Assembly: GCA_025937835.1 (NCBI GenBank)
Contig: JAICQO010000053.1
Span: 1 to 45,472, forward strand
Length of the DNA: 45,472 nucleotides
Direction: 5' to 3'
Origin: Polyangiaceae bacterium
Lineage (GTDB): Bacteria > Myxococcota_A > Polyangia > Polyangiales > Polyangiaceae
Positions 8,169 through 16,623 of the stretch are shown here, piece by piece (position 1 is the stretch's first letter; the number at the start of each line of letters is the position of its first letter). The translations under genes and the position numbers were made by a program. The notes under the pieces were generated by a model, which saw nothing but the letters and a program-made list of their open reading frames with translations, made no database searches and was not told where the DNA came from.

Positions 8169-8198
8169 CTGACCCGAGACAAGCAAGCGGGTTATACC
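8169..8198 (+). promoter_or_regulatory. Candidate sigma-70-like promoter of the AgmX/PglI-tail gene
   Basis: CTGACC (8169-8174) and TATACC (8193-8198) are separated by 18 bases, and the start codon follows 21 bases after the -10-like box. The sequence is AT-enriched against the GC-rich surroundings of the 112-base gap after rsmD. This is a by-eye match to consensus only. Confidence 0.3.
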
Positions 8199-8219
8199 AG
8201 GCGTCGGGAGAGCAAAGAC

Positions 8220-8807
8220 ATGGCGAGTACGACCCCGCCGCCGCCGAAGAAGAGCAGCGGTGGCCCGTTGATCCTAGGCGCAGCGCTTCTGCTGCTCGGG
8301 GTCGGTGTGATGTATCTGGTGAAGCGCTCGGGCGCGCCGGAGCCTGCTCCGGTCGAGGCGGCGCCGGTCGCGGCCACGACGCCGGAAGCGCCGCTGCTCG
8401 ACGCACCGCCGCCGCCGCCACCACCGCCGCCGGAGCCGAGCGCATCGGCCGAAGCGGTGACGGAGGTCAAGCCGACTCGCCGCTCGGGCCCCGCGGGCTG
8501 CGCAGGTCCGTGCGAGGGAGCGGAGCCGCCGGGGCTTCAGGGCCAGCTCGCAGCCAAGGCGTCGCTGGCGCGCGGTTGTTACGAGCGCGCTCTCCGTCAG
8601 AACCCGACCTTGCAGGGACGGATGCGCGTGAGCCTGCGCGTCGCGCCGAACGGCAGCGTCTGCAACGCCAACGTCACCCAGAACGAGCTCGGTGACGCGG
8701 GGGTCGCTTCGTGCGTGTCTCAGATTTTCCGGAGCGCGACGTTCGCGGCGCCGCAGGGTGGTTGCGTGGAGGCGGCGGTGCCGCTGCGCTTCGCGCCGAA
8801 GGGCTGA
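8220..8807 (+). CDS. Membrane-anchored protein with AgmX/PglI-type C-terminal domain
   Basis: 195 residues. A short basic start is followed by one transmembrane helix (about 18-36, PLILGAALLLLGVGVMYLV), a Pro-rich stretch with nine consecutive prolines and a globular C-terminus of about 90 residues. That domain has the pattern seen at the end of many myxobacterial envelope proteins such as AgmX and PglI: Cys-Tyr near its start, NPTLQGRMRVSLRVAPNGSV in the middle, Cys in VASCVSQIF and a closing PLRF. It is likely periplasmic, anchored in the inner membrane. The Pro-rich spacer resembles TonB-type proteins. AgmX and PglI were named from gliding motility screens, but this protein's role is unknown. 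Confidence 0.8.
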   Translation: MASTTPPPPKKSSGGPLILGAALLLLGVGVMYLVKRSGAPEPAPVEAAPVAATTPEAPLLDAPPPPPPPPPEPSASAEAVTEVKPTRRSGPAGCAGPCEGAEPPGLQGQLAAKASLARGCYERALRQNPTLQGRMRVSLRVAPNGSVCNANVTQNELGDAGVASCVSQIFRSATFAAPQGGCVEAAVPLRFAPKG

Positions 8808-8810
8808 GCG

Positions 8811-9029
8811 TTGCGCGCGCTGATTTCCGGCTTGCTGCTGGCCGCGTGCGGCAGTGATGGCTACACGCCGAGCTGCCCGCCCATGCCGCTCTACGACATC
8901 ACCGTCGCTTCGGAGCGCACGAGCGCCGAAGTCCTCCGCGCCCAGCGCGAGGCGATCGAGGCCGGGTGTCTGACGGCGCGGGGCGAGCCCGAGCTCTCGA
9001 ACACGGGCGGCAGCGGCGACGAGCCCTGA
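8811..9029 (+). CDS. Tiny lipoprotein
   Basis: 72 residues from TTG 8811, 3 bases after the preceding stop. MRALISGLLLAAC is a compact lipoprotein signal with a canonical lipobox (LAAC), so Cys13 would be lipidated. The mature part is about 60 residues, acidic, with two further cysteines and a Gly/Ser/Asp tail. The family is not recognised. Tight spacing suggests co-expression with the AgmX/PglI-tail protein. Confidence 0.65.
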   Translation: MRALISGLLLAACGSDGYTPSCPPMPLYDITVASERTSAEVLRAQREAIEAGCLTARGEPELSNTGGSGDEP

Positions 9030-9050
9030 GCGGCTCCGGCGTCTGCAAGC

Positions 9051-9848
9051 ATGGCCGCGGGCGTACTGCTCCAGGTCGCCTACGACGGTCGACCCTTTTC
9101 GGGCTTTGCTCGGCAAGAGAACGCGCGCACGGTCGCGGGCGAGCTTTTGGGTGCGGTGCGCGCGCTCGACCCGCGCGCGTCGGAGCTCCGGGGCACGAGC
9201 CGCACCGACGCCGGCGTGCACGCGCGCGCGCAGCTCGTCGCGTTCGACGCAGCGCTCGAGATTCCTCCACGCGGCTGGGTGCTCGGTCTGTCTCGGCACC
9301 TGCCGAGCGAGATCGCGGTGGTTCGGGCCGCGACGGTGCCGCTCGGCTTCGAGCCGCGCCGTCACGTTCGGAACAAGACCTATCGCTACCTCTTGCTCGA
9401 GAGCGCCGTGCGCGATCCGTTCTTGGAAGGTCGCGTCTGGCGCTTGGGGCACAGGTTGAACCAGATGGCGATGGTGGAAGCCGCTGCGCCGCTCGTCGGC
9501 GAGCACGACTTCGCCGCGTTTCGCGCGAGCGGTGACGAGCGAACCGAGACAGTGCGTCGGCTGGTTCGCGTCGAGGTGCGTAGGGCGCGTAGCGATGCGC
9601 GCGTCTTGGAAATCGTCGTGGAAGGCGATCGCTTCATGTACAAGATGGTGCGGATCATCGTCGGCGCCTTGGTCGACGTGGGTCGCGGGCGGCGAGCTGC
9701 GAATTGCACTTCTCTGGCGCTCGCTTCGCGCAACCGGACCGACCTCGGGATCACGGCTCCACCCGACGGGCTGTACCTCGATTCGATCGAGCTCGACGTC
9801 GACACGAACGACGCATGGCCGGTTGACGGAATCGAGTTGTCGCCGTAG
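9051..9848 (+). CDS. truA: tRNA pseudouridine(38-40) synthase
   Basis: 265 residues. TruA isomerises uridines 38, 39 and 40 in the tRNA anticodon stem-loop. The catalytic Asp53 lies in SRTDAGVHA, and LQVAYDGRPFSGFARQ, NKTYRYLL, HDFAAFRASG and the C-terminal MYKMVRIIVGALVDVGRG block are all typical. The length is normal. It starts 21 bases after the small lipoprotein gene; the ribosome binding site is weak. The next gene starts 72 bases after its stop. Confidence 0.95.
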   Translation: MAAGVLLQVAYDGRPFSGFARQENARTVAGELLGAVRALDPRASELRGTSRTDAGVHARAQLVAFDAALEIPPRGWVLGLSRHLPSEIAVVRAATVPLGFEPRRHVRNKTYRYLLLESAVRDPFLEGRVWRLGHRLNQMAMVEAAAPLVGEHDFAAFRASGDERTETVRRLVRVEVRRARSDARVLEIVVEGDRFMYKMVRIIVGALVDVGRGRRAANCTSLALASRNRTDLGITAPPDGLYLDSIELDVDTNDAWPVDGIELSP

Positions 9849-9920
9849 CGTCCCGGACGCCGAGTCGGAAGACCCGTTGCCGGACGGCGCGGACCCGAAC
9901 GGAGCTCAGGAGCCACAGTC

Positions 9921-11543
9921 ATGCGTTTGACCCAACGTCTCGTCGACAAGAGCAAGGAGCGGCTGCTCACGCCAGCCGTGTTGCGCTGGGTGACGGACGA
10001 TCGAGTGATGAAGGCCACCGAGGGCCTGATGGACGCGCGCATGCGCGTGAAGGCTGCCTGGGATCTGTTGCTCAACGGTCACGCGCTCCCGAACGTGGAT
10101 CCGGCGCTCGACGAGTCGATCGGCAAGCAGCCGCTGAACGGCAAGAAGAACGGCGCCGTCAACGGCGTGAACGGAGCCAACGGCCACGCCCACGGTGACG
10201 GCGAGCTCGGTCACCCCAGCGCCGCAGCGCTGAACGGCAACGGCGTCAAGACCAACGGCACCAACGGCGCGCACGCCCAGATGCACGGCTCCGAGGACAT
10301 GGAAGTGTCGATGAAGGAGCGCTCGTCACTCGCCAGCATCGGCGGGCGGGACGTGCTCGAGAAGTGTCAGAAGTTCATGGCGGCGGACAACGCGCGCAAG
10401 CGCGGCATCTATCCGTTCTTCCGCCCGCTCGATCTGAACGACGGCCCCGAAGCGGTGATCAACGGCCGCCGCGTGGTGATGTTCGGCTCCAACAACTACC
10501 TGGGACTGACCACGCACCCCAAGGTGCGCGAGGCCGCCAAGGCCGCGATCGATCGCTTCGGCACCAGCATGACCGGCTCGCGCCTCGTGAACGGCTCGAT
10601 GAAGCTGCACGAGGAGTTCGAGGAGAAGCTCGCGCGCTATTTCGGCAAGGAGAGCGCGCTGGTGTTCACCACCGGCTACCAGGTGAACCTGGCGATGTGC
10701 GCGGCGCTGCTCAGCAACAAGCAGAGCGTGGCCGTGATCGACCGCAACGTGCACGCCTCGCTCTACGACGGCGCGCGGCTCGGCCAATCGGCAGGCGCCA
10801 CTCTGGTTCGCTACCGCCACAACGACGCAGAGTCGCTCGACAAGGTGCTCGAAAAGCTGGGCGAAGGCGAGGGCGCGCTGGTCATCACCGACGGCGTGTT
10901 CAGCGCCGAAGGCGAGATCGCGAAGCTCGACGAGATCGTCCCGGTCGTCAAACGTCACGGCGCGCGCCTGTTCGTGGACGACGCGCACGCGCTCGGCGTG
11001 ATCGGCCCCGGCGGTCGCGGCACGTCTCACCATTTCGGCGTCGCCGATCAGGTCGACCTGATGGGTGGAACCTTCTCGAAGTCGCTCGCCAGCATCGGCG
11101 GCTGGCTGGTCGGCGAGCGCAAGGTGCTCGACTACATCCGTCATTTCGCGCCGAGCTTCATGTTCGCGGCGGCGGCGGCGCCCCCGTGCGTGGCGGCGGC
11201 GATGGCGGCCTTCGACGTGATGCAAGAGGAGGCCTGGCGCATCGAAAAGCTGCGCGAGAACTTCACGTACATGCGCGACGAGCTGCGCGGCATGGGCTTC
11301 GAGCTCGGGCACACGCAGACGGCCGTGATCCCGATCTTCATCCGCCAGGACCTGCGCACGATCATGATGTGGCGCGACCTGCTCGAGGAGCACGGCATCT
11401 ACACGAACCCGTTCATCTCGCCCGGCGTGCCGCCGAAGAGCGCGATGCTCCGGACGAGCTACATGGCCACTCACGACCGGAGCCACCTCGACCGAGGGCT
11501 CGAGGCCTTCCGCGCCGTTGGTAAGAAATACGGCGTGATCTAG
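9921..11543 (+). CDS. Serine palmitoyltransferase-like alpha-oxoamine synthase with N-terminal extension
   Basis: 540 residues, about 130 longer than typical family members of about 400. Residues 1-68 form a compact, probably helical region (RLTQRLVDKSKERLL to ALDESIG); about 69-125 are an Asn/Gly-rich linker with many NG pairs. The catalytic domain starts around 140 and has MFGSNNYLGLT, His278 in NVHAS for PLP stacking, Asp353 and His356 in VDDAHALG, and the PLP lysine Lys387 in GTFSKSLAS. The family joins an amino acid to an acyl-CoA with loss of CO2; members make sphinganine, AON (biotin), ALA (heme) or KBL products. The palmitoyltransferase assignment is by resemblance and by the adjacent GNAT-like gene; biotin and heme genes are absent. 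CAGGAG precedes ATG 9921. Confidence 0.8.
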   Translation: MRLTQRLVDKSKERLLTPAVLRWVTDDRVMKATEGLMDARMRVKAAWDLLLNGHALPNVDPALDESIGKQPLNGKKNGAVNGVNGANGHAHGDGELGHPSAAALNGNGVKTNGTNGAHAQMHGSEDMEVSMKERSSLASIGGRDVLEKCQKFMAADNARKRGIYPFFRPLDLNDGPEAVINGRRVVMFGSNNYLGLTTHPKVREAAKAAIDRFGTSMTGSRLVNGSMKLHEEFEEKLARYFGKESALVFTTGYQVNLAMCAALLSNKQSVAVIDRNVHASLYDGARLGQSAGATLVRYRHNDAESLDKVLEKLGEGEGALVITDGVFSAEGEIAKLDEIVPVVKRHGARLFVDDAHALGVIGPGGRGTSHHFGVADQVDLMGGTFSKSLASIGGWLVGERKVLDYIRHFAPSFMFAAAAAPPCVAAAMAAFDVMQEEAWRIEKLRENFTYMRDELRGMGFELGHTQTAVIPIFIRQDLRTIMMWRDLLEEHGIYTNPFISPGVPPKSAMLRTSYMATHDRSHLDRGLEAFRAVGKKYGVI

Positions 11544-11680
11544 CGGCGCCGCCGGCTGGCTCTGGGCGTCCCTGGCCTGCGCGCGCGGTCAGCGGCTCGG
11601 CGGGGGCCCGGCGTGCTATGCATGGCCCCCTCGCGCCGAGCACTGAAGGTAGTCTCGGCTGAGCCGGAGCCAGCTAGAGA

Positions 11681-12814
11681 ATGTCGGTCAACATCCGAAC
11701 CACACCCGTCGGGGGTGGGCTCGAAGATTTCCTGAACGTCGTCACGCCGATCTACCGCGGCGACCCGAACTACGTGCGGCCGCTGGACATGGAGTTGAAG
11801 CGCCGCCTCGACCCGAAGAATCCGTTCTTCGAACACGCGGAGGGCACGATCTTCACCGCCTACAAAGGCGGGCGCTGCGTCGGCCGCTGCACCGCGCAGA
11901 TCGATCGGGCCCACCTGGCGCGCCACCAGGACGGCGCGGGCTTCTTCGGCTTCTTCGACACGATCGAGGACGAGGAGGTCGCGCAAGCTCTGCTCGACTC
12001 GGCCGCGGAGTGGCTGAGCCGCCGCGGCATGAAGCGCATGCGCGGGCCGATTTCACTGAGCTTGCACGAGGAGCTCGGCTGCCTGGTGGAGGGCTTCGAC
12101 ATGCCGCCGATGATGCTGATGCCGCACCATCGGCCGTATCAGGGTGGCTTGATCGAAAAGGCCGGCCTCGCGAAGATCAAGGACGCCTACGCTTGGCGCT
12201 ACTCCGTCGGTGAGGTGCCGCCCCGCGCGCAGAAGGCCCACGACGAGATCGCGGGTCTGCCGGAGGTGCGCGTGCGCACGGTCGACATGAAGAACTTCGA
12301 GGCCGACGTGCACACCATCCTCGACGTGTTCAACGACGCCTGGGAAGACAACTGGGGCTTCGTGCCGGCGACGCCGAACGAGGCCAAGCGCCTGGCGGAC
12401 GAGCTGAAGCTGATCGTGTACCCCGAGCTCGCCTACATCGCCGAGGTGGACGGCGAGGCCGCAGCCGTGGCGCTGGCGCTGCCGAACCTCAACGAGCTGA
12501 TCCGCGACTGTGACGGCAAATTGTTCCCGGTCGGCTTGCCCAAGCTGCTCTGGCGGCTGAAGGTCGCGGGCGCCAAGACCGCGCGCTTGATGATCCTCGG
12601 CATCCGCAAGAAGCACCGGAACCAGCGCAAGTACGCGGGCCTCAGCACGCACCTTTACGTGAAGCTGAACCAGGCCGGCAAGCGCAGCGGTATCCAGTGG
12701 GGCGAGCTGTCCTGGACGCTCGAGGACAACGCTCCGGTCAACGTCGCGATCAAGTTCATGGGCGGCAAGATCTACAAACGCTACCGAGTCTACGAGAAGG
12801 AGCTCGCGGGCTGA
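11681..12814 (+). CDS. GNAT-like N-acyltransferase, candidate bacterial ceramide synthase
   Basis: 377 residues without signal peptide. The N-terminal half (FLNVVTPIYRGDPNYVRPL, FFEHAEGTIFTAY, GRCTAQIDRAH, GFFGFFDTIED) and the C-terminal half (VFNDAWEDNWGFVP, LAYIAEVDGEAAAVALALPN) look like a pair of GNAT-type folds. It belongs to a group annotated only as N-acetyltransferase-like. In Caulobacter, ceramide is made by serine palmitoyltransferase, a reductase and a GNAT-like ceramide synthase that is not related to the eukaryotic enzyme. The position directly downstream of the palmitoyltransferase-like gene (137 bases) makes an equivalent role plausible. No reductase gene is adjacent. trpE starts 31 bases downstream and may share the transcript. 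Confidence 0.6.
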   Translation: MSVNIRTTPVGGGLEDFLNVVTPIYRGDPNYVRPLDMELKRRLDPKNPFFEHAEGTIFTAYKGGRCVGRCTAQIDRAHLARHQDGAGFFGFFDTIEDEEVAQALLDSAAEWLSRRGMKRMRGPISLSLHEELGCLVEGFDMPPMMLMPHHRPYQGGLIEKAGLAKIKDAYAWRYSVGEVPPRAQKAHDEIAGLPEVRVRTVDMKNFEADVHTILDVFNDAWEDNWGFVPATPNEAKRLADELKLIVYPELAYIAEVDGEAAAVALALPNLNELIRDCDGKLFPVGLPKLLWRLKVAGAKTARLMILGIRKKHRNQRKYAGLSTHLYVKLNQAGKRSGIQWGELSWTLEDNAPVNVAIKFMGGKIYKRYRVYEKELAG

Positions 12815-12845
12815 GCCGCGAGCCCGTTCGTCAGCGAGCTCACCG

Positions 12846-14228
12846 ATGGCTGGCCTGTACTCGAAAACGCTGGTGGTCGATGGTGTCACGCCGGTCGGCG
12901 TGTACGAGGTGCTGCGGCGGGACGCGGGCCGCGGCTCGTTCTTGCTCGAGAGCGTCGTCCCCGGCGAGCGCTGGGGGCGCTACTCGATCCTCGGCTACCG
13001 GCCGCGCTCGGAGATCGTGCTGTTCGCCGAACGCGGCGTCGAGCCGTTCGCGAAGCTCGCTGAGCTCACTCGCGGCAGCCAGGAGCCCGCGGCCGACGTG
13101 GCGGAGCGCTTCGCGCGCTCGGTGGTCGGGCTGATCCCGTACGACATCGTTCACTACGTCACCAAGGTCCTTAGCTGGCCGGAGCTCGAGCGCGGCGGCC
13201 GGCCGCTGGCGCGGCTGATCGCGGACAGCACCGTGATCGTGTTCGACAACCTGACGCACACGGCGACCATCGCCGCGCACGATCAGGCCGAGCTCGAGCG
13301 CGCCGAGCGCGACATGGCACGCGCCGCGGCCCTGCCAGCGATCTTGCCGCCCAACCCGGCGGGTGCACCCCAGGTCGTGGACGTGAGCATCAGCGACGCG
13401 GACTATCACCGCGTCGTCGAGCGCGCGAAGGAGTACATTCGAGCCGGAGACGCGTTCCAGATCGTGCCCGCGCGCACCTTCTTCACGCCCACGCTCGGTG
13501 CGGATCCGTTCGACGTGTATCGGGCGCTGCGCGTGCTCTCGCCGGCGCCGTACATGTACCTGCTCGAGCTGCCGGAGTCCCAGGGCGCTCCGCCCGTGGC
13601 GATCGCCGGCGCGAGCCCCGAGACGCTGGTCCGAGTGGAGGACGGCCGCGTCGTGCTGCGGCCGATCGCCGGCACGCGCCGCCGCGGCCGGAGCCCCGGC
13701 GAGGACGAAGCCTTCGCCGAGGAAATGCTGTCGGATCCGAAAGAGCGAGCCGAGCACGTGATGCTGATCGATCTGGCTCGCAACGACGTCGGCCGCGTCG
13801 CCAAGACCGGCAGCGTGTCGGTGCCCCGGCACATGACCGTCGAGCGTTACAGCCACGTCATGCACATCGTGAGCGAGGTCGAGGGCGTGCTGAAGGAAGG
13901 CCTGGCTCCCTGGGACGTGATCCGCGCGACCTTCCCCGCCGGGACCTTGACCGGAGCGCCCAAGGTGCGCGCCATGCAGATCATCCGCGAGCTCGAGGTG
14001 CGCCCGCGCGGGGCCTACGGCGGCGCGCTCGGCTACGTGACGCGCGGCTCCGATCTGGATCTCGCGATCTGCATCCGCACCGTCGTCATGTCCGAGGGCC
14101 GCTTCGAGGTGACGGCGGGCGCCGGCATCGTCGCCGACAGCGTCCCCGAGCTCGAGGCGCTCGAGACGCGCAACAAGGCCCGAGCCGCCCTGGCGGCGGT
14201 GGCCGCGGCTCAAGAAGCGTTTCGCTGA
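12846..14228 (+). CDS. trpE: Anthranilate synthase component I
   Basis: 460 residues. TrpE makes anthranilate from chorismate with glutamine- or ammonia-derived nitrogen, the first committed step of tryptophan synthesis. The N-terminal LLES (about 33-36), where tryptophan binds for feedback inhibition, is present, as are the chorismate-binding blocks IAGASPETLVRVEDG, PIAGTRRRG, LIDLARNDVGRV, SHVMHIVSEVEG, GTLTGAPKVRAM and GGALGYV. The amidotransferase partner trpG and the rest of the pathway are not in the window, so they must be elsewhere. The stop overlaps the region of the convergent lipoprotein gene, which ends one base later. Confidence 0.93.
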   Translation: MAGLYSKTLVVDGVTPVGVYEVLRRDAGRGSFLLESVVPGERWGRYSILGYRPRSEIVLFAERGVEPFAKLAELTRGSQEPAADVAERFARSVVGLIPYDIVHYVTKVLSWPELERGGRPLARLIADSTVIVFDNLTHTATIAAHDQAELERAERDMARAAALPAILPPNPAGAPQVVDVSISDADYHRVVERAKEYIRAGDAFQIVPARTFFTPTLGADPFDVYRALRVLSPAPYMYLLELPESQGAPPVAIAGASPETLVRVEDGRVVLRPIAGTRRRGRSPGEDEAFAEEMLSDPKERAEHVMLIDLARNDVGRVAKTGSVSVPRHMTVERYSHVMHIVSEVEGVLKEGLAPWDVIRATFPAGTLTGAPKVRAMQIIRELEVRPRGAYGGALGYVTRGSDLDLAICIRTVVMSEGRFEVTAGAGIVADSVPELEALETRNKARAALAAVAAAQEAFR

Positions 14229-14229
14229 G

Positions 14230-15393
14230 CTACAACCAGCAGGAGTCGACGTCGTTGCCCTCGACGTCGACGGTGGCGGAGCATTCGCTCGCGGGGTACG
14301 GGCTGCAGGTCGCCGGGTCTTCGCACGTCAGCAGACACAGCGGGTCTCCGAACGAGTCCGCGGCGCAGCTCGAGTCCGCTGCGCACGATAAATTATCGAC
14401 GCACGGCGTGGTGCACCAACCCTGCGCTCCCGGGGAACCCGTGCACCAGAAGCTGTGGCACTCCGCGTCGCTGAAACAGGGCTCCGACAGGGCCTGGAGC
14501 GACGTGCACAGCGGCAGCGCGAAGTCGTCGAGGGTCGAGACGTAGCCGCAGTGGTGGCCTGCCGGGCAATCCGAGTCGCTGCAGTCTGGGAGGCAGCGCG
14601 TGATTCCGTCGACGTCACGGGCGCACCAACCGTCGATCGGGCAATCCAGGTCGTCCTCGCACAGAAAGGTGCAGAAGCCTTCGGGACCGGAGCAGGTGCC
14701 CGTCGCGCACTCTTCGTCCAGGTCGCAGGCCGCTCCGAAGCGCGCGCCGCAGCTCGCAGCGCAGCTCGTGTAAGCGCACGAATCGTACACCTCGATCAAG
14801 GCATCGCTGCTGTCGGGATGCGCGTCGAAGCAGCCTTCGAGGCAAGAGTTCGAAAAGCAGCCCTGCGCGCAAGCGATCAGCGCTCGGCAGTCCGGGTCAC
14901 CAAGGCACGGGTCACACACCGAGCCGCAGCTCGCGTCGATGCACGAAGCGCAGGCTCCTTCGTAGGCCGGCAACGCGCAGCTCGTCACGGGGCCGCCGCC
15001 GCCCGCTCCGCTGGTTGCTGGAGCGCCGCCCACTACCGGCGCCGCCCCGCCACCCGAGCGAGCGCCGCCCATAGCGCCGCGGCCCCCGGTTGCCGGCCGA
15101 GCTCCGTCCGTGTTTTGCGAACCGCCCGTGCTCGCGGGAGCACCGCCGGTCTCTGTCGGACGGCCTCCCGTCGCCGCTGGGCGGCCGCCAGTGCTCTCGC
15201 CGCCCTCACCCGACGCGCCCGCGGAACCCGGGTCGCCGCCGCTTGCCTGGCGCACCGGATCGTCCGATTCGGTGTAGTCGTCGAGGCCGATCAGGTTCGC
15301 GCAGCCCGCGACCCAGCACGCGGCGCCGAGCGTTCGGATCCGACGCAGCGTGGCGCCGCGCAGCAGAGCTCTGTTCAGCCGGGTCGAACTCAT
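14230..15393 (-). CDS. Cys-rich surface lipoprotein with Gly/Ser/Thr-rich linker
   Basis: 387 residues. A basic start and hydrophobic segment lead to a lipobox-like VAGC with Cys31 as lipid site; the mature protein begins CANLIGLDDY. A linker of about 100 residues rich in Gly, Ala, Thr and Ser (repeated TGG, GGRPA, ATGG units) follows, then about 240 residues with more than 35 cysteines in loosely repeated short spacings, such as CDLDEECATGTC, CPAGHHCG and CFSDAECHSFWC. This resembles the disulfide-rich modules common in myxobacterial surface proteins; the precise fold is not assigned. An outer-membrane or surface location is inferred. Confidence 0.8.
   Translation of the reverse strand: MSSTRLNRALLRGATLRRIRTLGAACWVAGCANLIGLDDYTESDDPVRQASGGDPGSAGASGEGGESTGGRPAATGGRPTETGGAPASTGGSQNTDGARPATGGRGAMGGARSGGGAAPVVGGAPATSGAGGGGPVTSCALPAYEGACASCIDASCGSVCDPCLGDPDCRALIACAQGCFSNSCLEGCFDAHPDSSDALIEVYDSCAYTSCAASCGARFGAACDLDEECATGTCSGPEGFCTFLCEDDLDCPIDGWCARDVDGITRCLPDCSDSDCPAGHHCGYVSTLDDFALPLCTSLQALSEPCFSDAECHSFWCTGSPGAQGWCTTPCVDNLSCAADSSCAADSFGDPLCLLTCEDPATCSPYPASECSATVDVEGNDVDSCWL
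14245..14271 (+). terminator. Perfect 10-bp hairpin after trpE, inside the 3' end of the lipoprotein gene
   Basis: GTCGACGTCG (14245-14254) pairs perfectly with CGACGTCGAC (14262-14271) around a 7-base loop, 17 bases after the trpE stop. It lies in coding sequence of the opposite-strand gene (encoding the Val-Asp-rich end). There is no U tract. It may end trpE transcription; alternatively it is chance in repetitive coding sequence. Confidence 0.3.
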
Positions 15394-15522
15394 GTCGAGT
15401 AGCGCTTCATTACCCTTCCTGGCCTTCGATCAGAAGTCCCGCACCGCGATTCACCCATGGTGATTTCAACGGTCTCGATTCTCGCGACAACGGAAGTCCC
15501 AGAAACGGGCTATACCGAGGCC

Positions 15523-15990
15523 ATGCCAGGCTGGCTCGAAGAGCTGCTCCCGGCAGCGGTGCGTGCGTGGCTCACGCCGACCGTGCTCGTTTCGCTCGGC
15601 GTGTTCGGCGTCGCGGCGTTCGTCGCCAGCCTGATCGGCGTGCCCTGGTTCTTCACGCGAATGCCGCCCGATTATTTTCGGCGACCCGAGGGCGAGCTCA
15701 GGCCCCGGACCCCAGGCGCGATGGCGCTGCGCGGGCTCCGCAACCTGCTGGGCGCCGTGCTGGTGGTCGCCGGCATTTTGTGCCTGGTTCTGCCGGGCCA
15801 GGGCCTGCTCACCCTGATCGTGGGTCTGGTGTTGATCGACTTTCCCGGCAAGCGCCGATTCGAGGGATGGCTCGTGAACCGGGGCCCGGTGCTGCGCAGC
15901 ATCAACGCGCTGCGCCGCCGCGCTCACCGCCCGCCGCTCGAAATGCGTGACTCGTGGCTGCCGCCGAACGAAGAGTTCCGGCGCCGGTAG
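15523..15990 (+). CDS. PGPGW-family membrane protein
   Basis: 155 residues from ATG 15523; 22 upstream codons are also open but contain no start with a ribosome binding site. Two hydrophobic helices are evident: about 22-44 (TVLVSLGVFGVAAFVASLIG) and about 84-108 (NLLGAVLVVAGILCLVLPGQG, then LTLIVGLVLI). The second carries the LPGQG/GLLTLIVGLVLIDFPGKRR signature of the putative transmembrane PGPGW family, found widely in Proteobacteria and of unknown function. It is divergent from the lipoprotein gene with 129 bases between starts. The next gene starts 7 bases after its stop. Confidence 0.75.
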   Translation: MPGWLEELLPAAVRAWLTPTVLVSLGVFGVAAFVASLIGVPWFFTRMPPDYFRRPEGELRPRTPGAMALRGLRNLLGAVLVVAGILCLVLPGQGLLTLIVGLVLIDFPGKRRFEGWLVNRGPVLRSINALRRRAHRPPLEMRDSWLPPNEEFRRR

Positions 15991-15997
15991 ACGGAAC

Positions 15998-16561
15998 ATG
16001 ACCTTCATCGACCAGAACGCGTTCGGCCTGCTCCTGAGCTTCCACGACATCGAAAACGCCGAGTACTCCCTGGGCCCCGAGGAGTTCGTCGAGCGCTTCG
16101 AGCTCTTCCGCTCGACCGTGCTCGAGCACGCTCGCTCGAAGCCGCTCGCGTCGGGGCTCTCGGCGCTCGACCTCGGGCACGCGCTCTACTTCGAGTTCGA
16201 GGACGGCGATCAGCTGCTCGATCCGATGCCGTGGCTGCGCGAGCTTCACAAGACCCTCACGCTCGAAGACTTCGAGGTCGTCGCCGTGCTCAGCCACGGC
16301 GGGCGTTGGGTGGAAGTCGAAGCTGCGCCTTCACGCCCGCCGGAAGCCGAGCTCGAGCTCGTGCGAGCCAAGCATCCGAGCGAGGCCCTGCGCCGCGCGC
16401 TGTACGCGGACACCGCGTCGCACGGGTCCGACGGAGACGACGGCTGGGGCTCCGGCGTGTTCGTGGACGAGGACGCCATCTCGGCGTTGAAGCGCGCCTT
16501 CAAGAACGCGCCGACCGCCCTCCGCGTCGCCGGAGCGACGTTCTTCCGCATCGGCGGCTAG
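15998..16561 (+). CDS. Hypothetical cytoplasmic protein
   Basis: 187 residues from ATG 15998, 7 bases after the PGPGW gene stop; an earlier in-frame start overlaps that gene and has no ribosome binding site. The protein is acidic, with no signal peptide or membrane segment. It contains FIDQNAFGLLLSFHDIENAEYSLGPEEFVERF, a central strand-rich part (EVVAVLSHGGRWVEVEAAP) and a Gly/Asp-rich loop (GSDGDDGWGSG) before the C-terminal helix. I do not recognise the family. Tight spacing suggests an operon with its upstream neighbour. Confidence 0.75.
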   Translation: MTFIDQNAFGLLLSFHDIENAEYSLGPEEFVERFELFRSTVLEHARSKPLASGLSALDLGHALYFEFEDGDQLLDPMPWLRELHKTLTLEDFEVVAVLSHGGRWVEVEAAPSRPPEAELELVRAKHPSEALRRALYADTASHGSDGDDGWGSGVFVDEDAISALKRAFKNAPTALRVAGATFFRIGG

Positions 16562-16623
16562 CGCCGCCCGCCGCGGCCAAGGCTCTCTGTCGTGCGGCCG
16601 AGAGGTGCTAGGCTGCGCGCGCA

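Noticed and set aside
15511-15516. TATACC box before the PGPGW gene
   Set aside because: It lies only 7 bases from the start codon and no matching -35 element is present, so a promoter was not called.
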